DNA of 25,877 nucleotides from an uncultured Campylobacter sp. (GTDB taxonomy: Bacteria > Campylobacterota > Campylobacteria > Campylobacterales > Campylobacteraceae): assembly GCF_938045465.1 (NCBI RefSeq), contig NZ_CALIBF010000003.1:1-25877 (forward strand). The letters run 5' to 3'. A program made the translations under genes and the position numbers. Under the pieces are notes generated by a model, which did not search any database, was not told the origin of the DNA, and worked only from the letters and a program-made list of their open reading frames with translations. Below are positions 8,785 through 16,838 of this stretch, one piece after another; positions within the stretch are counted from its first letter, which is position 1; each line of letters begins with the position of its first letter.

Positions 8785-11157
8785 ATGAAAGTAATCAAAC
8801 GCAACGGCAGAACCGAGGAACTTGACGTAAGCAAGATCAAAAAATATACGAGCGAGGCAGTGGAGGGGCTGGAAAACGTAAGCCTTAGCGAGCTTGAGGT
8901 AGACGCAAAGATCCAGTTTCGCGATATGATCACCACGGAGGAGATCCAACAAACCCTCATCAAAACCGCGGTCGAAAAGATCGACGTGGACCGCCCGAAC
9001 TGGACCTTTGTCGCCGCGCGGTTATTTTTATACGATCTATATCACAAAGTAACGGGCTTTAGCGGCTACAACAGTCTAAAAGATTACTTCGCTCGCGGCG
9101 AGGCGGCGGGCCGCATAATGCTCGGGCTTAAGGAAAAATACGATCTAGAGGATCTAAATTCTTACTTGCAGCCGCAGCGCGATTTGCAGTTTAACTACCT
9201 AGGCATCAAAACGCTTTACGATCGCTACCTCATCAAGGATAAAAGCGGCGCGCCGATCGAGCTTCCGCAGCAGATGTTTATGGCGATCGCGATGTTCCTT
9301 GCGCAAAACGAGCTTGATTGCCAGAGCTGGGCGAAGAAATTTTACGATCTCATATCTAAATTTGAAGTCATGCTCGCGACCCCTACGCTCTCAAACGCCC
9401 GCACGACGCGACATCAGCTAAGCAGCTGCTACGTGGGAAGCACGCCCGATAATATCGAGGGGATTTTCGATAGCTACAAGGAGATGGCGCTTCTGAGCAA
9501 ATTCGGCGGCGGTATCGGCTGGGACTGGTGCAAGGTGCGCGCAATGGGCGGCAGCATCGACGGACATAAAAACGCCGCGGGCGGCATCATCCCATTTTTA
9601 AAGATCACGAACGACATCGCCGTCGCCGTCGATCAGCTGGGCACGCGCAAGGGCGCTATCGCCGTGTATATCGAGCCGTGGCATATGGACGTGAGCGACT
9701 TCCTTGATCTGCGCAAAAACTCGGGCGAGGAGAGGCGCCGCGCGCATGAAATTTTCCCCGCGCTGTGGATAAACGATCTGTTTATGAAAAGACTTCAAAG
9801 CGGCGAGAAGTGGACGCTCTTCGATCCTGCAGAGGTAAGCGATCTAAGCGATCTATATGGCGCGGAATTTGAAGCGCGCTACGAGCAGTACGAGGCCGAC
9901 GATAAAATTTCAAAATCTACCATCCTGGCAAAGGAGCTTTGGAAGAAAATTTTAACGAGCTATTTTGAGACCGGAATGCCCTTTTTATGCTTCAAAGATA
10001 ACGCCAACCGCATCAACCCAAACGCGCATCAAGGCTTAATCAGGAGCTCAAATTTATGCACCGAGATCTTTCAAAACACGGCGCCGAACCACTACAAAAT
10101 CAAAGTCGTATTTGCCGACGGCGACGAGAAGCTGTTTGAGGAAAACGAAGATGTGGCGACCGACGCGGGCATCGTAAAAAAGGCGAAAAAGATCACCGCG
10201 CTAGACACGCTGGGCGGCAAAGAAATTTTTATCGTAGAAAAGGGCTGCAGCGAGGGCGCGACGGCAGTTTGTAACCTCGCAAGCGTAAATTTAAGCAAAA
10301 TCAACAGCCGCGAGGAGATAGCTCGCGTGATGCCGATCGCCGTGCGGATGCTCGATAACGTCATCGATCTAAATTTTTACCCGCACGCCAAGGTCAAACA
10401 CACCAATCTAAAAACGCGCGCGATAGGGCTCGGCGTAATGGGCGAGGCGCAGATGCTGGCCGAGCGCGGCGTGAAGTGGGGCAGCTACGAGCACTTCGAG
10501 CTGATCGATAGGATAATGGAAAACGTGAGCTTTAACGCGATCAAAGCAAGTTCAAATTTAGCCGTAGAAAAGGGCAGATACCCTGATTTCGCGGGCTCGA
10601 AGTGGAGCGAAGGAATTTTCCCGATCGATTTAGCGAACGAGAGCGCCAAAGCGCTCGTTAAGCGCGGCGGGCTTTTTGAGCAGAGCAGCTGCGACTGGGA
10701 CGGGCTGCGCGAGAAAGTAAAGCGCGACGGCATGCGAAACGGCTACCTGATGGCGATCGCGCCGACATCGAGTATCAGCATACTCGTAGGCACCACGCAG
10801 ACGATCGAGCCGGTGTATAAGCGCAAATGGTTCGAGCACAATCTAAGCGGCATGATCCCGGTCGTCGTGCCGAATTTAAGCCCGAAAACGTGGCAGGCGT
10901 ACGTGCCTGCGTACGAGCTCGATCAGCGCCTGCTAGTAAAGGCGGGCGCCATCCGCCAAAAATGGATCGACCAAGGTCAGAGCCTAAATATCTTCATGAG
11001 CCTGGATAAGGCAAGCGGCGGTTATCTGAGCGAAATTTACACGCTCGCGTGGCAGCTGGGGCTAAAATCGACCTACTACCTGCGCTCCGAAAGCCCAGAT
11101 AGCGAGAAGCTAAACAACGTCGCAGACCGCTCAATCGAGTGCGAAGGGTGTCAGTAA
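8785..11157 (+). CDS. nrdA: Ribonucleoside-diphosphate reductase, class I large (alpha) subunit
   Basis: Reduces ribonucleotides to deoxyribonucleotides together with the radical-carrying beta subunit (not in this window); cytoplasmic. The 790 residues begin with an ATP-cone (MKVIKRNGRTEELDVSKI). Active-site residues are visible: C215 in SSCYV, N423/C425/E427 in NLCTEI, C496 in CNLAS, the radical-transfer tyrosine pair Y764-Y765, and a C-terminal redox CxxC (C786, C789). Between C425 and C496 there are 70 residues, against 22 in E. coli NrdA, so an insert of about 48 residues sits near the active site. AAGGA lies 5 nt before the ATG. Confidence 0.96.
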   Translation: MKVIKRNGRTEELDVSKIKKYTSEAVEGLENVSLSELEVDAKIQFRDMITTEEIQQTLIKTAVEKIDVDRPNWTFVAARLFLYDLYHKVTGFSGYNSLKDYFARGEAAGRIMLGLKEKYDLEDLNSYLQPQRDLQFNYLGIKTLYDRYLIKDKSGAPIELPQQMFMAIAMFLAQNELDCQSWAKKFYDLISKFEVMLATPTLSNARTTRHQLSSCYVGSTPDNIEGIFDSYKEMALLSKFGGGIGWDWCKVRAMGGSIDGHKNAAGGIIPFLKITNDIAVAVDQLGTRKGAIAVYIEPWHMDVSDFLDLRKNSGEERRRAHEIFPALWINDLFMKRLQSGEKWTLFDPAEVSDLSDLYGAEFEARYEQYEADDKISKSTILAKELWKKILTSYFETGMPFLCFKDNANRINPNAHQGLIRSSNLCTEIFQNTAPNHYKIKVVFADGDEKLFEENEDVATDAGIVKKAKKITALDTLGGKEIFIVEKGCSEGATAVCNLASVNLSKINSREEIARVMPIAVRMLDNVIDLNFYPHAKVKHTNLKTRAIGLGVMGEAQMLAERGVKWGSYEHFELIDRIMENVSFNAIKASSNLAVEKGRYPDFAGSKWSEGIFPIDLANESAKALVKRGGLFEQSSCDWDGLREKVKRDGMRNGYLMAIAPTSSISILVGTTQTIEPVYKRKWFEHNLSGMIPVVVPNLSPKTWQAYVPAYELDQRLLVKAGAIRQKWIDQGQSLNIFMSLDKASGGYLSEIYTLAWQLGLKSTYYLRSESPDSEKLNNVADRSIECEGCQ

Positions 11158-11185
11158 AATTTTGAAAGATTTTGGAATTTTTTAA

Positions 11186-11222
11186 GAGCCGCTATAAAAT
11201 TTTTGTAAAATTTGAGCGGCTC
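11186..11222. terminator. Hairpin between convergent nrdA and DUF3137-like gene
   Basis: GAGCCGCT (11186-11193) pairs with AGCGGCTC (11215-11222) around an AT-rich loop. No T-run on either strand, so termination strength is uncertain. Confidence 0.45.
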
Positions 11223-11365
11223 AGGTCGATAGCAAAGCGAAAGCGCTTATTAAAGAATTCTTTGCCTTTCGAAGTAGTTTGATTTAATAACGGACGAGCA
11301 AAAAAGCGCAGCCTTCGCAAGAACCAAATTGTTTCAACGGCGCTCGCTCAAATTTAAAGCGTAGA

Positions 11366-12280
11366 TTATTCCACCTGCCCGAGCTTTTTAAGATAGGCAA
11401 AAATTTTAGCGATCTCGATCATTTTGTTTAGACTTTCGAGCAGTTTTGCGCTTTGCGAGCTCGGCGCAGATTTGAAAATTTCGCTATTTTCAACGCCGAT
11501 TACGAGGCTGTTTTCGCCCAGATAAAGCTCGGTTTTACCGAACAAATTTAGAGTGATCGTCTGCATATTTTCTAAAATTTTTTTGTTCTGCAAAAATGCG
11601 GCGGCGGCGGGGTTGTTTAGATATACGTCAAACGACGCGCTTAAATGGGGGCTATCTTTGAGCAGCTTCAGATCCGATGCGCCGAATATAAATTCTCCGC
11701 GCGGCACAACTAAAATTTTACTATCGAAAGTCTCGCTAAAATCGAATTTTGCAAAAAGTCCGTCGAAAATCGCAGTATCGTCCTTTTTTTTAAGATGCAA
11801 AATTTTATCCAGCTCAAATACCCGATTTTCTCTGTTTTTATCGAAATCGCGGCTTAGGCAGATGTCGCCGATTTTTATACCAAATTCGGGCGTCTTGCCC
11901 ACTATCGCGTGCTTGCAAGTGCATAGATTTGCCTCTTTACGGAGCGGATTTTTGTAAATTTCATCGAGTAAAAACGCGCCAAAAGGCTGAAAGGTAAGAC
12001 GCAGCTCCTTTGCGATCCAAAGCAAAAATTCGTTTTTGAAGGCCTCTTCACTGAGCGCTTCAAATTTACGCGAAATACGCACGGCTAGGTATTTGTAAGC
12101 AGGATAAGCAAGAGCCAGCAACACTAATAAAAATAGGAACGAGAAATCTCCGAAATCCTTGCGCATAGCGATAAATAGCGCCAGTACTACTACCACCACG
12201 CTGCCACGCGCCTTCCAAAGCGCCACATTGCGCGCTCCATCTAGTTTTTGCTTTTTTAATTCGTAAGAAACAAGGCTCAT
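11366..12280 (-). CDS. DUF3137-like membrane protein
   Basis: A 304-residue protein with two hydrophobic segments close to each other (about residues 26-40 and 47-66) followed by a soluble domain. The layout, with YKNPLRKEAN after the membrane part and a later stretch VPRGEFIFGASDLKLLKDSP, resembles DUF3137 proteins, whose role is unknown. GGGGAT lies 5 nt before the ATG and a perfect TATAAT about 31-36 nt upstream, so it has its own promoter, independent of the gene cluster behind it. The family assignment is from memory of the pattern and not certain. Confidence 0.75.
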   Translation of the reverse strand: MSLVSYELKKQKLDGARNVALWKARGSVVVVVLALFIAMRKDFGDFSFLFLLVLLALAYPAYKYLAVRISRKFEALSEEAFKNEFLLWIAKELRLTFQPFGAFLLDEIYKNPLRKEANLCTCKHAIVGKTPEFGIKIGDICLSRDFDKNRENRVFELDKILHLKKKDDTAIFDGLFAKFDFSETFDSKILVVPRGEFIFGASDLKLLKDSPHLSASFDVYLNNPAAAAFLQNKKILENMQTITLNLFGKTELYLGENSLVIGVENSEIFKSAPSSQSAKLLESLNKMIEIAKIFAYLKKLGQVE

Positions 12281-12310
12281 CGCTATCCCCGTGAGTGAAA
12301 TTTGACGCTC

Positions 12311-12316
12311 ATTATA
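12311..12316 (-). promoter_or_regulatory. Promoter of the DUF3137-like gene (-10 box)
   Basis: Minus strand TTTTTCGCTATAATGAGC holds a perfect TATAAT, with the start of transcription expected about 24 nt before the ATG. Confidence 0.7.
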
Positions 12317-12377
12317 GCGAAAAATGGGATTAAATCAAGCCATATGATAAGCGTGTCGCTATTTATAAGGCGGGTTT

Positions 12378-12560
12378 TTATAATAGCTCAAAAGCATAGA
12401 AATCGCCGTCTTTTTCTCTACATTTTACAATATCGCCCTGTTTGAATTCTAAAATTTCATCCAGTTCGGATTCAAATTTCGTCGTATCGGTAATTTTAAA
12501 AATATATTGCGCGATTTGAACAGCCTTTACCGGGCGCCATACATTAATATCTTCATTCAA
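12378..12560 (-). pseudogene. Immunity-array remnant, start lost
   Basis: The visible part encodes NVWRPVKAVQIAQ, then LEFKQGDIVKCREKDG, a pattern I associate with small proteins found in immunity clusters, but I cannot name the family. The only start is a TTG at 12560 without a ribosome binding site. The frame stays open upstream to about 12638 and reads sensibly (AERFNTASAIDKEIFIKIL) without any ATG. A one-base shift near 12636-12640 would join it to the preceding gene. I read it as a 3' fragment of a decayed gene. Confidence 0.5.
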
Positions 12561-12618
12561 AATTTTTATAAAAATTTCTTTATCGATCGCGCTTGCCGTA
12601 TTAAACCTTTCTGCCCGG

Positions 12619-12915
12619 TTATCTAAAATTCTTTCTGCCTAGCCACAATTTAAGATATTTTAATACGGGTCTTAAATAATCATTAGTAGCATTGGCTTTA
12701 AAGGTGCTTACGTCTGATTCGATCAAATACCAGCTATATCCGTCATCCTTTAAAATATTCATTTTGCGATGTTTGGCCTCAGCGTTTGCATCTGGTATCT
12801 CTATATCCAGCATTTTATTTGCAATATTCATCTGTACCGATAGGTTAGGGCTTAGATCATATATGAAGCGGTTAAGATCCTTGATGATATGGGTATTATA
12901 TACATCATCGATCAT
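12619..12915 (-). pseudogene. Immunity-array remnant, middle part of an interrupted gene
   Basis: 98 codons from an ATG with only a weak purine stretch in front. The frame continues upstream of the ATG as plausible acidic protein (EEAAIDEDHYGKLIDG, then RKRRAEM) up to a TAA at 13006-13008, which is the stop codon of the ORF before it in the same frame. So 13245 to 12619 looks like one frame broken by a single stop. No known domain recognised; contains DDGYSWYLIESDVSTF. Confidence 0.5.
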
Positions 12916-13005
12916 CTCGGCTCTTCTCTTCCTAAAAATTTCCTCTTCTATTGGGACTCCGTCAATAAGCTTTCCATAATGATCTTCATCGATTGCGGCC
13001 TCTTC

Positions 13006-13245
13006 TTAAGACGCGGTAAAGCATCTAAAATATTCCCCGTACATCCCAAATTTCCAATTCGTAGGTATCGTTTCATCTATTATTTGAAAATATTCAGCAC
13101 CAAATTGACTCCAATACCAAATTCCTTCATACGGTAATATACAATAATGCATCTCCTCATTTATGTATTGAATGCCATAAACAAAATAGGTTCTATTTAA
13201 TCCCAGATACTCATGCCTATCTTCTTTTATACATTTTACAATCAT
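13006..13245 (-). CDS. Hypothetical small protein of the immunity array (possibly prematurely stopped)
   Basis: 79 residues (MIVKCIKEDRHEYLGL, later PTNWKFGMYGEYFRCF). The start is credible: AAGGA lies 9 nt upstream and the ATG follows the stop of the gene before it by 2 nt, so translation is probably coupled. The protein ends abruptly at a TAA, after which the same frame continues as plausible coding sequence. No family identified. It may be functional on its own or the N-terminal part of a broken gene. Confidence 0.55.
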   Translation of the reverse strand: MIVKCIKEDRHEYLGLNRTYFVYGIQYINEEMHYCILPYEGIWYWSQFGAEYFQIIDETIPTNWKFGMYGEYFRCFTAS

Positions 13246-13247
13246 TT

Positions 13248-13769
13248 TTAATCGTCCTTAAATTTGAAATCATCTACGGCCTCTATGATAGGCGGTTCGT
13301 TTTTATCGTCTATTATATTATTTTTAACAAGTTCTGTAAAAAATTCTTTATTTTTGGATTTGTCGATTGTCTCTTTTATAGCATTAAAGGATAATTTTAA
13401 ATTATTTAAATTGCCATCTATAATGCAAAAACCGTTTTTCTCGCACAATGATATTATGCCCCTTAATACGGCCTCGTACTCGGATCTAAAATCGATACGA
13501 AATGTAACGGACTCTATTATATTATTAGCATCAAAAAGTACCTCTAAGCGATTGCCGTTTTCGCTTTCGTATAGATCAATTTCGTTAGACCAAGATTTTT
13601 CGGGCTTTAATAGATGCGAAATTTCAGAAAATATCTCTTTTTTGATCTTTGCTTTTTTCCAATACTTATCGTCTTCAAAGAGCTTTATATTGCTACATTG
13701 CCGGTCGTATTGCAGATCGTATGTATCGCTTTTAGGTAGAATAAAAAACTCACATTGCCAAATTGCCAT
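13248..13769 (-). CDS. Hypothetical protein, immunity-type
   Basis: 173 residues, soluble, no membrane segment (starts MAIWQCEFFILPK; later FRIDFRSEYEAVLRGIISLCEKNGF). A longer frame starts at 13793 without a ribosome binding site, while the ATG at 13769 has AAGGA 7 nt upstream, so I choose the latter. The pattern (aromatic N-terminus, central acidic part, a conserved-looking FRIDFR) resembles small proteins that neighbour polymorphic-toxin immunity genes; no named family. Next gene starts 2 nt after its stop. Confidence 0.7.
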   Translation of the reverse strand: MAIWQCEFFILPKSDTYDLQYDRQCSNIKLFEDDKYWKKAKIKKEIFSEISHLLKPEKSWSNEIDLYESENGNRLEVLFDANNIIESVTFRIDFRSEYEAVLRGIISLCEKNGFCIIDGNLNNLKLSFNAIKETIDKSKNKEFFTELVKNNIIDDKNEPPIIEAVDDFKFKDD

Positions 13770-13801
13770 ATCTCTTTCCTTAAATATTTTCATTTAAAAT
13801 T

Positions 13802-14278
13802 TTAAAAGTAATACACATAGCAGCCTCGGTCATCGTATATATCAAATAAAATCGAAAATTTCTCTTTATTGTTTACGGCTAACTGAACTCTAATGTTCAA
13901 AGAGGGCTCTTTTGCCAGCTCAAAATTAAAATGGCGCAGCAGTATGGATCTCAAAAAATTTGGCTCAAGCGCCTTTTCTTTTATAAAAATAACGCCCGCT
14001 CTGGCACCGTTTTTATAAGGCTTGGCTTTTGTGTATTGCCCCTTCATATTTTTAAGAAGATATTCTTCTATTTTCTCATCTCTTTCCCAAAAAAGAATTT
14101 TATAAACTATGCTATCTAAGTGGCTTGCCTTTGAAATTAAAAACATAACTAGCCTAATTTTGGCCTCTACATCGATATTTTCAAAATCTATTCTCGATCC
14201 GGCTATGCCCCTTTTATTTCTGCTTATTTTTCTAAATTCTATATCGAAATTAGTGGGGTCTATAATGCTTTTTATCAT
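13802..14278 (-). CDS. DUF3885-like immunity-type protein
   Basis: 158 residues. The end, FDIYDDRGCYVYYF, with the preceding basic and aromatic region, resembles the C-terminus of DUF3885 proteins (usually a DDRG motif), often found in immunity clusters; a tentative match. A GTG at 14287 is possible, but AAGGG lies 8 nt before the ATG at 14278 and touches the GTG, so the ATG is preferred. The ATGA overlaps the stop codon of a 23-codon frame before it. Confidence 0.7.
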   Translation of the reverse strand: MIKSIIDPTNFDIEFRKISRNKRGIAGSRIDFENIDVEAKIRLVMFLISKASHLDSIVYKILFWERDEKIEEYLLKNMKGQYTKAKPYKNGARAGVIFIKEKALEPNFLRSILLRHFNFELAKEPSLNIRVQLAVNNKEKFSILFDIYDDRGCYVYYF

Positions 14279-14346
14279 TGCCGCCACCCTTCAAAGCCCT
14301 TTTGCTGCGTGATATTATGCAAATTCTTCTTAAAATTTCTTGTCAT
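14275..14346 (-). CDS. 23-residue ORF linking two array genes
   Basis: ATG overlaps the stop of the gene before (TAATG) and its TGA overlaps the start of the gene after it (ATGA). The product ends HNITQQKGFEGWRQ, a hydrophilic basic tail. It could be a true coupled small gene, or the 3' scar of a lost toxin or immunity gene. No ribosome binding site of its own. Confidence 0.35.
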   Translation of the reverse strand: MTRNFKKNLHNITQQKGFEGWRQ

Positions 14347-14735
14347 TACTCGCCAAATTTCATCCAAGCGGCGGCGTATTCTTGTGTTTCATCTCTAAAA
14401 TATTTGCTAATTATATTATATTCGTCTTCTTTCGCAATATTTACAATTGTCTCAACAAAGCCGGTGCAAAACGCCGTGCCGATATATTCGTCTTCGCTTG
14501 CCGCTCCCTTTTCCACAAAATCGAAAATTTCATTTCTTGTCTTTTCGTCCAAATCATCAAAAATTTTAATCGTAGTTTCTGCAAAAGATGCAAGCAGCCA
14601 CAATAAGCTAGGTATGTACTCCATATCGAAAGGAAATATCTGTTCTTGGTAGGCGTTAAAATACGCCCTGTTTTTCTCTATAAAGAAATAGATATATTCC
14701 TCATATTTGCCCAAATCAGTCTCTATTAAGCGCAT
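14346..14735 (-). CDS. DUF7674-like immunity-type protein
   Basis: 129 residues, largely helical and acidic, soluble (FPFDMEYIPSLLWLLASFAE; FCTGFVETIVNIA). Resembles DUF7674-type small proteins that occur next to immunity genes; match by pattern only. AAGGA lies 7 nt before the ATG. Middle gene of the array. Confidence 0.7.
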   Translation of the reverse strand: MRLIETDLGKYEEYIYFFIEKNRAYFNAYQEQIFPFDMEYIPSLLWLLASFAETTIKIFDDLDEKTRNEIFDFVEKGAASEDEYIGTAFCTGFVETIVNIAKEDEYNIISKYFRDETQEYAAAWMKFGE

Positions 14736-14774
14736 TTGCCAATCCTTATAAATTTTTACCCTTATAAAATTCCA

Positions 14775-15515
14775 TTATAATACTTTTCTCCAAAATTTTA
14801 TAGCGCTTTTTATCTCCTTTTCAAAATGTTTGAATGGTATATAAATTTCATCTTGTTCATAGAGTTTTAACTTTTTATATTTCTTGGAATGCGTAATTCT
14901 TGTAATGTCTTCATAATTTTTTTGCAAAAAATCTATGATTATTTTTACCTCATCTCTGCTAAATTGTTTCGCTCGCGCCCGCCGCATAGGCGGTGCAAGT
15001 GCTTGAATGAACATATCCTCTATAACCTCCTCATCGCCGAAGCGCTCGTAAAAATCAATAAAATCCAGGATATAATACCTGAAAGCATAGTCATTAAAGA
15101 CACTCAAATCTCCCGATAAAAGTTTGATCGTGCTATGGTCTAAATCGCACAGATCTTTACCGCACAGATCTTGCTCGACAAGCTCATCCTTTTGTACAGG
15201 ATTTGTTATAATTTCCGGCTTTTGCAGTTTAAGCCGCGCCTTTAGCGCCTTTATTCTATTCGATAAGTTCATTTTGTTCTTCTTTTTAGAAAGCGTAAAA
15301 TTTGAGCCCAGCTTATAATACTCTTTTACTCTTATCAGATATATCAAATACAGGATCAATCCTATGATAAGTAGTGGTTGCATAATGACGGATTGGGTTG
15401 TGGCTACGACATAGACTTTCCCTCCGCGATAACCGCCCTCCGTCAATAGCTTATGAAAATTTAAAGACGATAGAATAATAAAAAATATCGTCATTACAAT
15501 TCTTACCGGTTTCAT
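14775..15515 (-). CDS. Membrane-anchored immunity-type protein, DUF6714-like C-terminus
   Basis: 246 residues. Two hydrophobic segments at the N-terminus (about 5-17 and 44-63), then a Lys-rich linker, then a soluble domain from about residue 115 with FNDYAFRYYILDFIDFYERF and FSRDEVKIIIDFLQKN, the pattern of DUF6714-type domains. Membrane anchoring would fit immunity against a toxin acting from the periplasm, but that is inference. AAGGA is 12 nt before the ATG, a long spacing. Confidence 0.7.
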   Translation of the reverse strand: MKPVRIVMTIFFIILSSLNFHKLLTEGGYRGGKVYVVATTQSVIMQPLLIIGLILYLIYLIRVKEYYKLGSNFTLSKKKNKMNLSNRIKALKARLKLQKPEIITNPVQKDELVEQDLCGKDLCDLDHSTIKLLSGDLSVFNDYAFRYYILDFIDFYERFGDEEVIEDMFIQALAPPMRRARAKQFSRDEVKIIIDFLQKNYEDITRITHSKKYKKLKLYEQDEIYIPFKHFEKEIKSAIKFWRKVL

Positions 15516-15519
15516 GGTT

Positions 15520-15591
15520 TTAAATTATCCTTATATGAAATTCCAAGGACGGTTTGTCGCCTTTTATCCAATCAAAGTCCAAGAATTTCAT
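15520..15591 (-). pseudogene. 23-codon 5' fragment of a lost gene
   Basis: ATG then MKFLDFDWIKGDKP and a stop after 23 codons. It reads like the first residues of a normal soluble protein that is cut short, and lies between two array genes. Likely a remnant. Confidence 0.3.
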
Positions 15592-15621
15592 CGATAAATA
15601 CGTCTCGCTCAAGATTCAAAT

Positions 15622-16011
15622 TTATCCATCTAGGCAGTATATGTCGTTGTCCAAATCCACATTATTATCTGCTAATAGTTTCAGTAAATTTGCATTATAA
15701 TATAGACCGGGCAAGCTATTATAACTGTAAACTAAGACTCTTAGCAGCTTTTTCACGCTTTGTAATTTTATACTCCTCGCGACATTTATATCTGCTAAAA
15801 ATTTTCTAATTAGATCTCCCGCAAAAGGTATATCATAAAATTTTTCCTCTATGCTAAAGCCAAAATTTCTGTATTTTAAAATAGAACCTTTTAGTTTCAA
15901 ATCTCCTTTTTGCCAGACTTTTGTTGCAGATATGCCGTTGCTGCTTATTGTTTCGGATAGATCCCTATCGCTTTCGATCGATAGTATTAAAACTACTTTG
16001 TTGCCTTTCAA
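15622..16011 (-). CDS. DUF4279-like protein
   Basis: 129 residues, soluble. Pattern matches DUF4279: a first strand with SIESDRDL, then ATKVWQKGD, a middle FAGDLIRKFL, and the typical end PGLYYNANLLKLLADNNVDLDNDIY. The family is frequent in immunity arrays; its action is unknown. The start is a TTG with AGGAG 5 nt upstream, a clear case where the ribosome binding site decides. Confidence 0.8.
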   Translation of the reverse strand: MKGNKVVLILSIESDRDLSETISSNGISATKVWQKGDLKLKGSILKYRNFGFSIEEKFYDIPFAGDLIRKFLADINVARSIKLQSVKKLLRVLVYSYNSLPGLYYNANLLKLLADNNVDLDNDIYCLDG

Positions 16012-16029
16012 AGCTACTCCTAAAATCTT

Positions 16030-16131
16030 TTATATCCCATCTACGCACATATTGTCATTTAGTTTGACACACATTTTATATTTATCAGAATATGAGCAAA
16101 ACCAGCATATTCTGCATTGGAAGCTAAAATT
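16030..16131 (-). pseudogene. Cys-rich 3' fragment
   Basis: A frame overlapping the very end of the Imm40-like gene encodes FQCRICWFCSYSDKYKMC and ends NMCVDGI, with a CxxCxxC pattern typical of zinc sites. There is no start of its own. Probably the end of a decayed gene or a frameshifted continuation of the gene before it. Confidence 0.3.
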
Positions 16132-16132
16132 T

Positions 16133-16498
16133 TCATTTGGACACCCGCCCGGGGCTAATGACCGGGCAGTATGCAAAATCATCTCCGTTTCTGGCGCGAT
16201 AATTAGTGATATATTCGATCGCCACTTCGAATGCATTGTCATCTTCCTCTTCGGTACACCAGTTGTCATATGTGATTATGGGCTCATTACCGTTTAGGCG
16301 ATATACGTCTCCTCCTAGGATAATCATACCTTTGCCTCTTGTGATTTTTAGCACCTCCATTACATCGTCAAATCTCCAAGCAATATCATAAATTCCGTAC
16401 TCTTCCCTTAAACGTATACCGCGCTCTAGTAGATCCTGCGGTACGATATTTACGTAATCTTCATCTATAAACGCCGCGCCATCTTCTTCAACTGACAT
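16133..16498 (-). CDS. Imm40-like immunity protein
   Basis: 121 residues, soluble, acidic. The core ILGGDVYRLNG (residues 60-70) followed by ITYDNW (W80), an acidic stretch and AIEYITNYRARNGDD fits the Imm40 family of predicted immunity proteins, which bind and neutralise polymorphic toxins. An upstream ATG at 16513 is in frame, but AAGGAG lies 6-7 nt before the ATG at 16498, which I choose. No cognate toxin gene is adjacent. Confidence 0.75.
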   Translation of the reverse strand: MSVEEDGAAFIDEDYVNIVPQDLLERGIRLREEYGIYDIAWRFDDVMEVLKITRGKGMIILGGDVYRLNGNEPIITYDNWCTEEEDDNAFEVAIEYITNYRARNGDDFAYCPVISPGRVSK

Positions 16499-16524
16499 AA
16501 TCTCTCCTTCCATTAAAATTTAAT

Positions 16525-16606
16525 TTATTGCAAAGACTTTTCTATATCGTTTATTAGGCGATGAAGCGTTTCGAGACGACTAGAACTCGGATTATTTTGG
16601 TTCAAA
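16525..16606 (-). pseudogene. Frameshifted tail of the first array gene
   Basis: A frame starting with a TTG encodes NQNNPSSSRLETLHRLINDI and a few more residues. One extra T in the TTTT just before it would join it in frame to the ORF ending at 16602. It is better read as the tail of that gene than as its own gene. Confidence 0.4.
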
Positions 16607-16769
16607 ATTCTAAAATATCACTATACTTTATCGTATTTGCATCGCGCTCGTCAAAAGATGGAGGTATATATTTTTCGTTCATCTTAATGATTTTTGCGAT
16701 ATAGCTCTCGCTTATGCCGTTTTTGGTTTTATGTAATATATACGTAAAAGGGCTTTTAGACGATATCAT
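16602..16769 (-). CDS. Hypothetical protein, first gene of the array (frameshifted)
   Basis: 55 residues from the ATG at 16769 (MISSKSPFTYILHKT; YIPPSFDERDANTIKYSDIL). The open frame reaches back to 16886, but that part crosses the promoter and is not coding. No family recognised. The frame ends in a TGA inside ATTTTAGAATTTTGA, and a one-base shift there opens a sensible continuation of about 26 residues, so this is probably a broken gene or the tip of one. Confidence 0.45.
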   Translation of the reverse strand: MISSKSPFTYILHKTKNGISESYIAKIIKMNEKYIPPSFDERDANTIKYSDILEF

Positions 16770-16838
16770 TGCTCTTTCTGTAAAACTGACATAATAGGTT
16801 TTAACTAACCTAATAACTAACTGAATTATTCTAAAACA

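Noticed and set aside
13264..13797. 177-codon plus-strand open frame opposite the immunity-type gene
   Set aside because: It is the antisense of a better supported minus-strand gene with a ribosome binding site; Ser/Leu-rich shadow composition.
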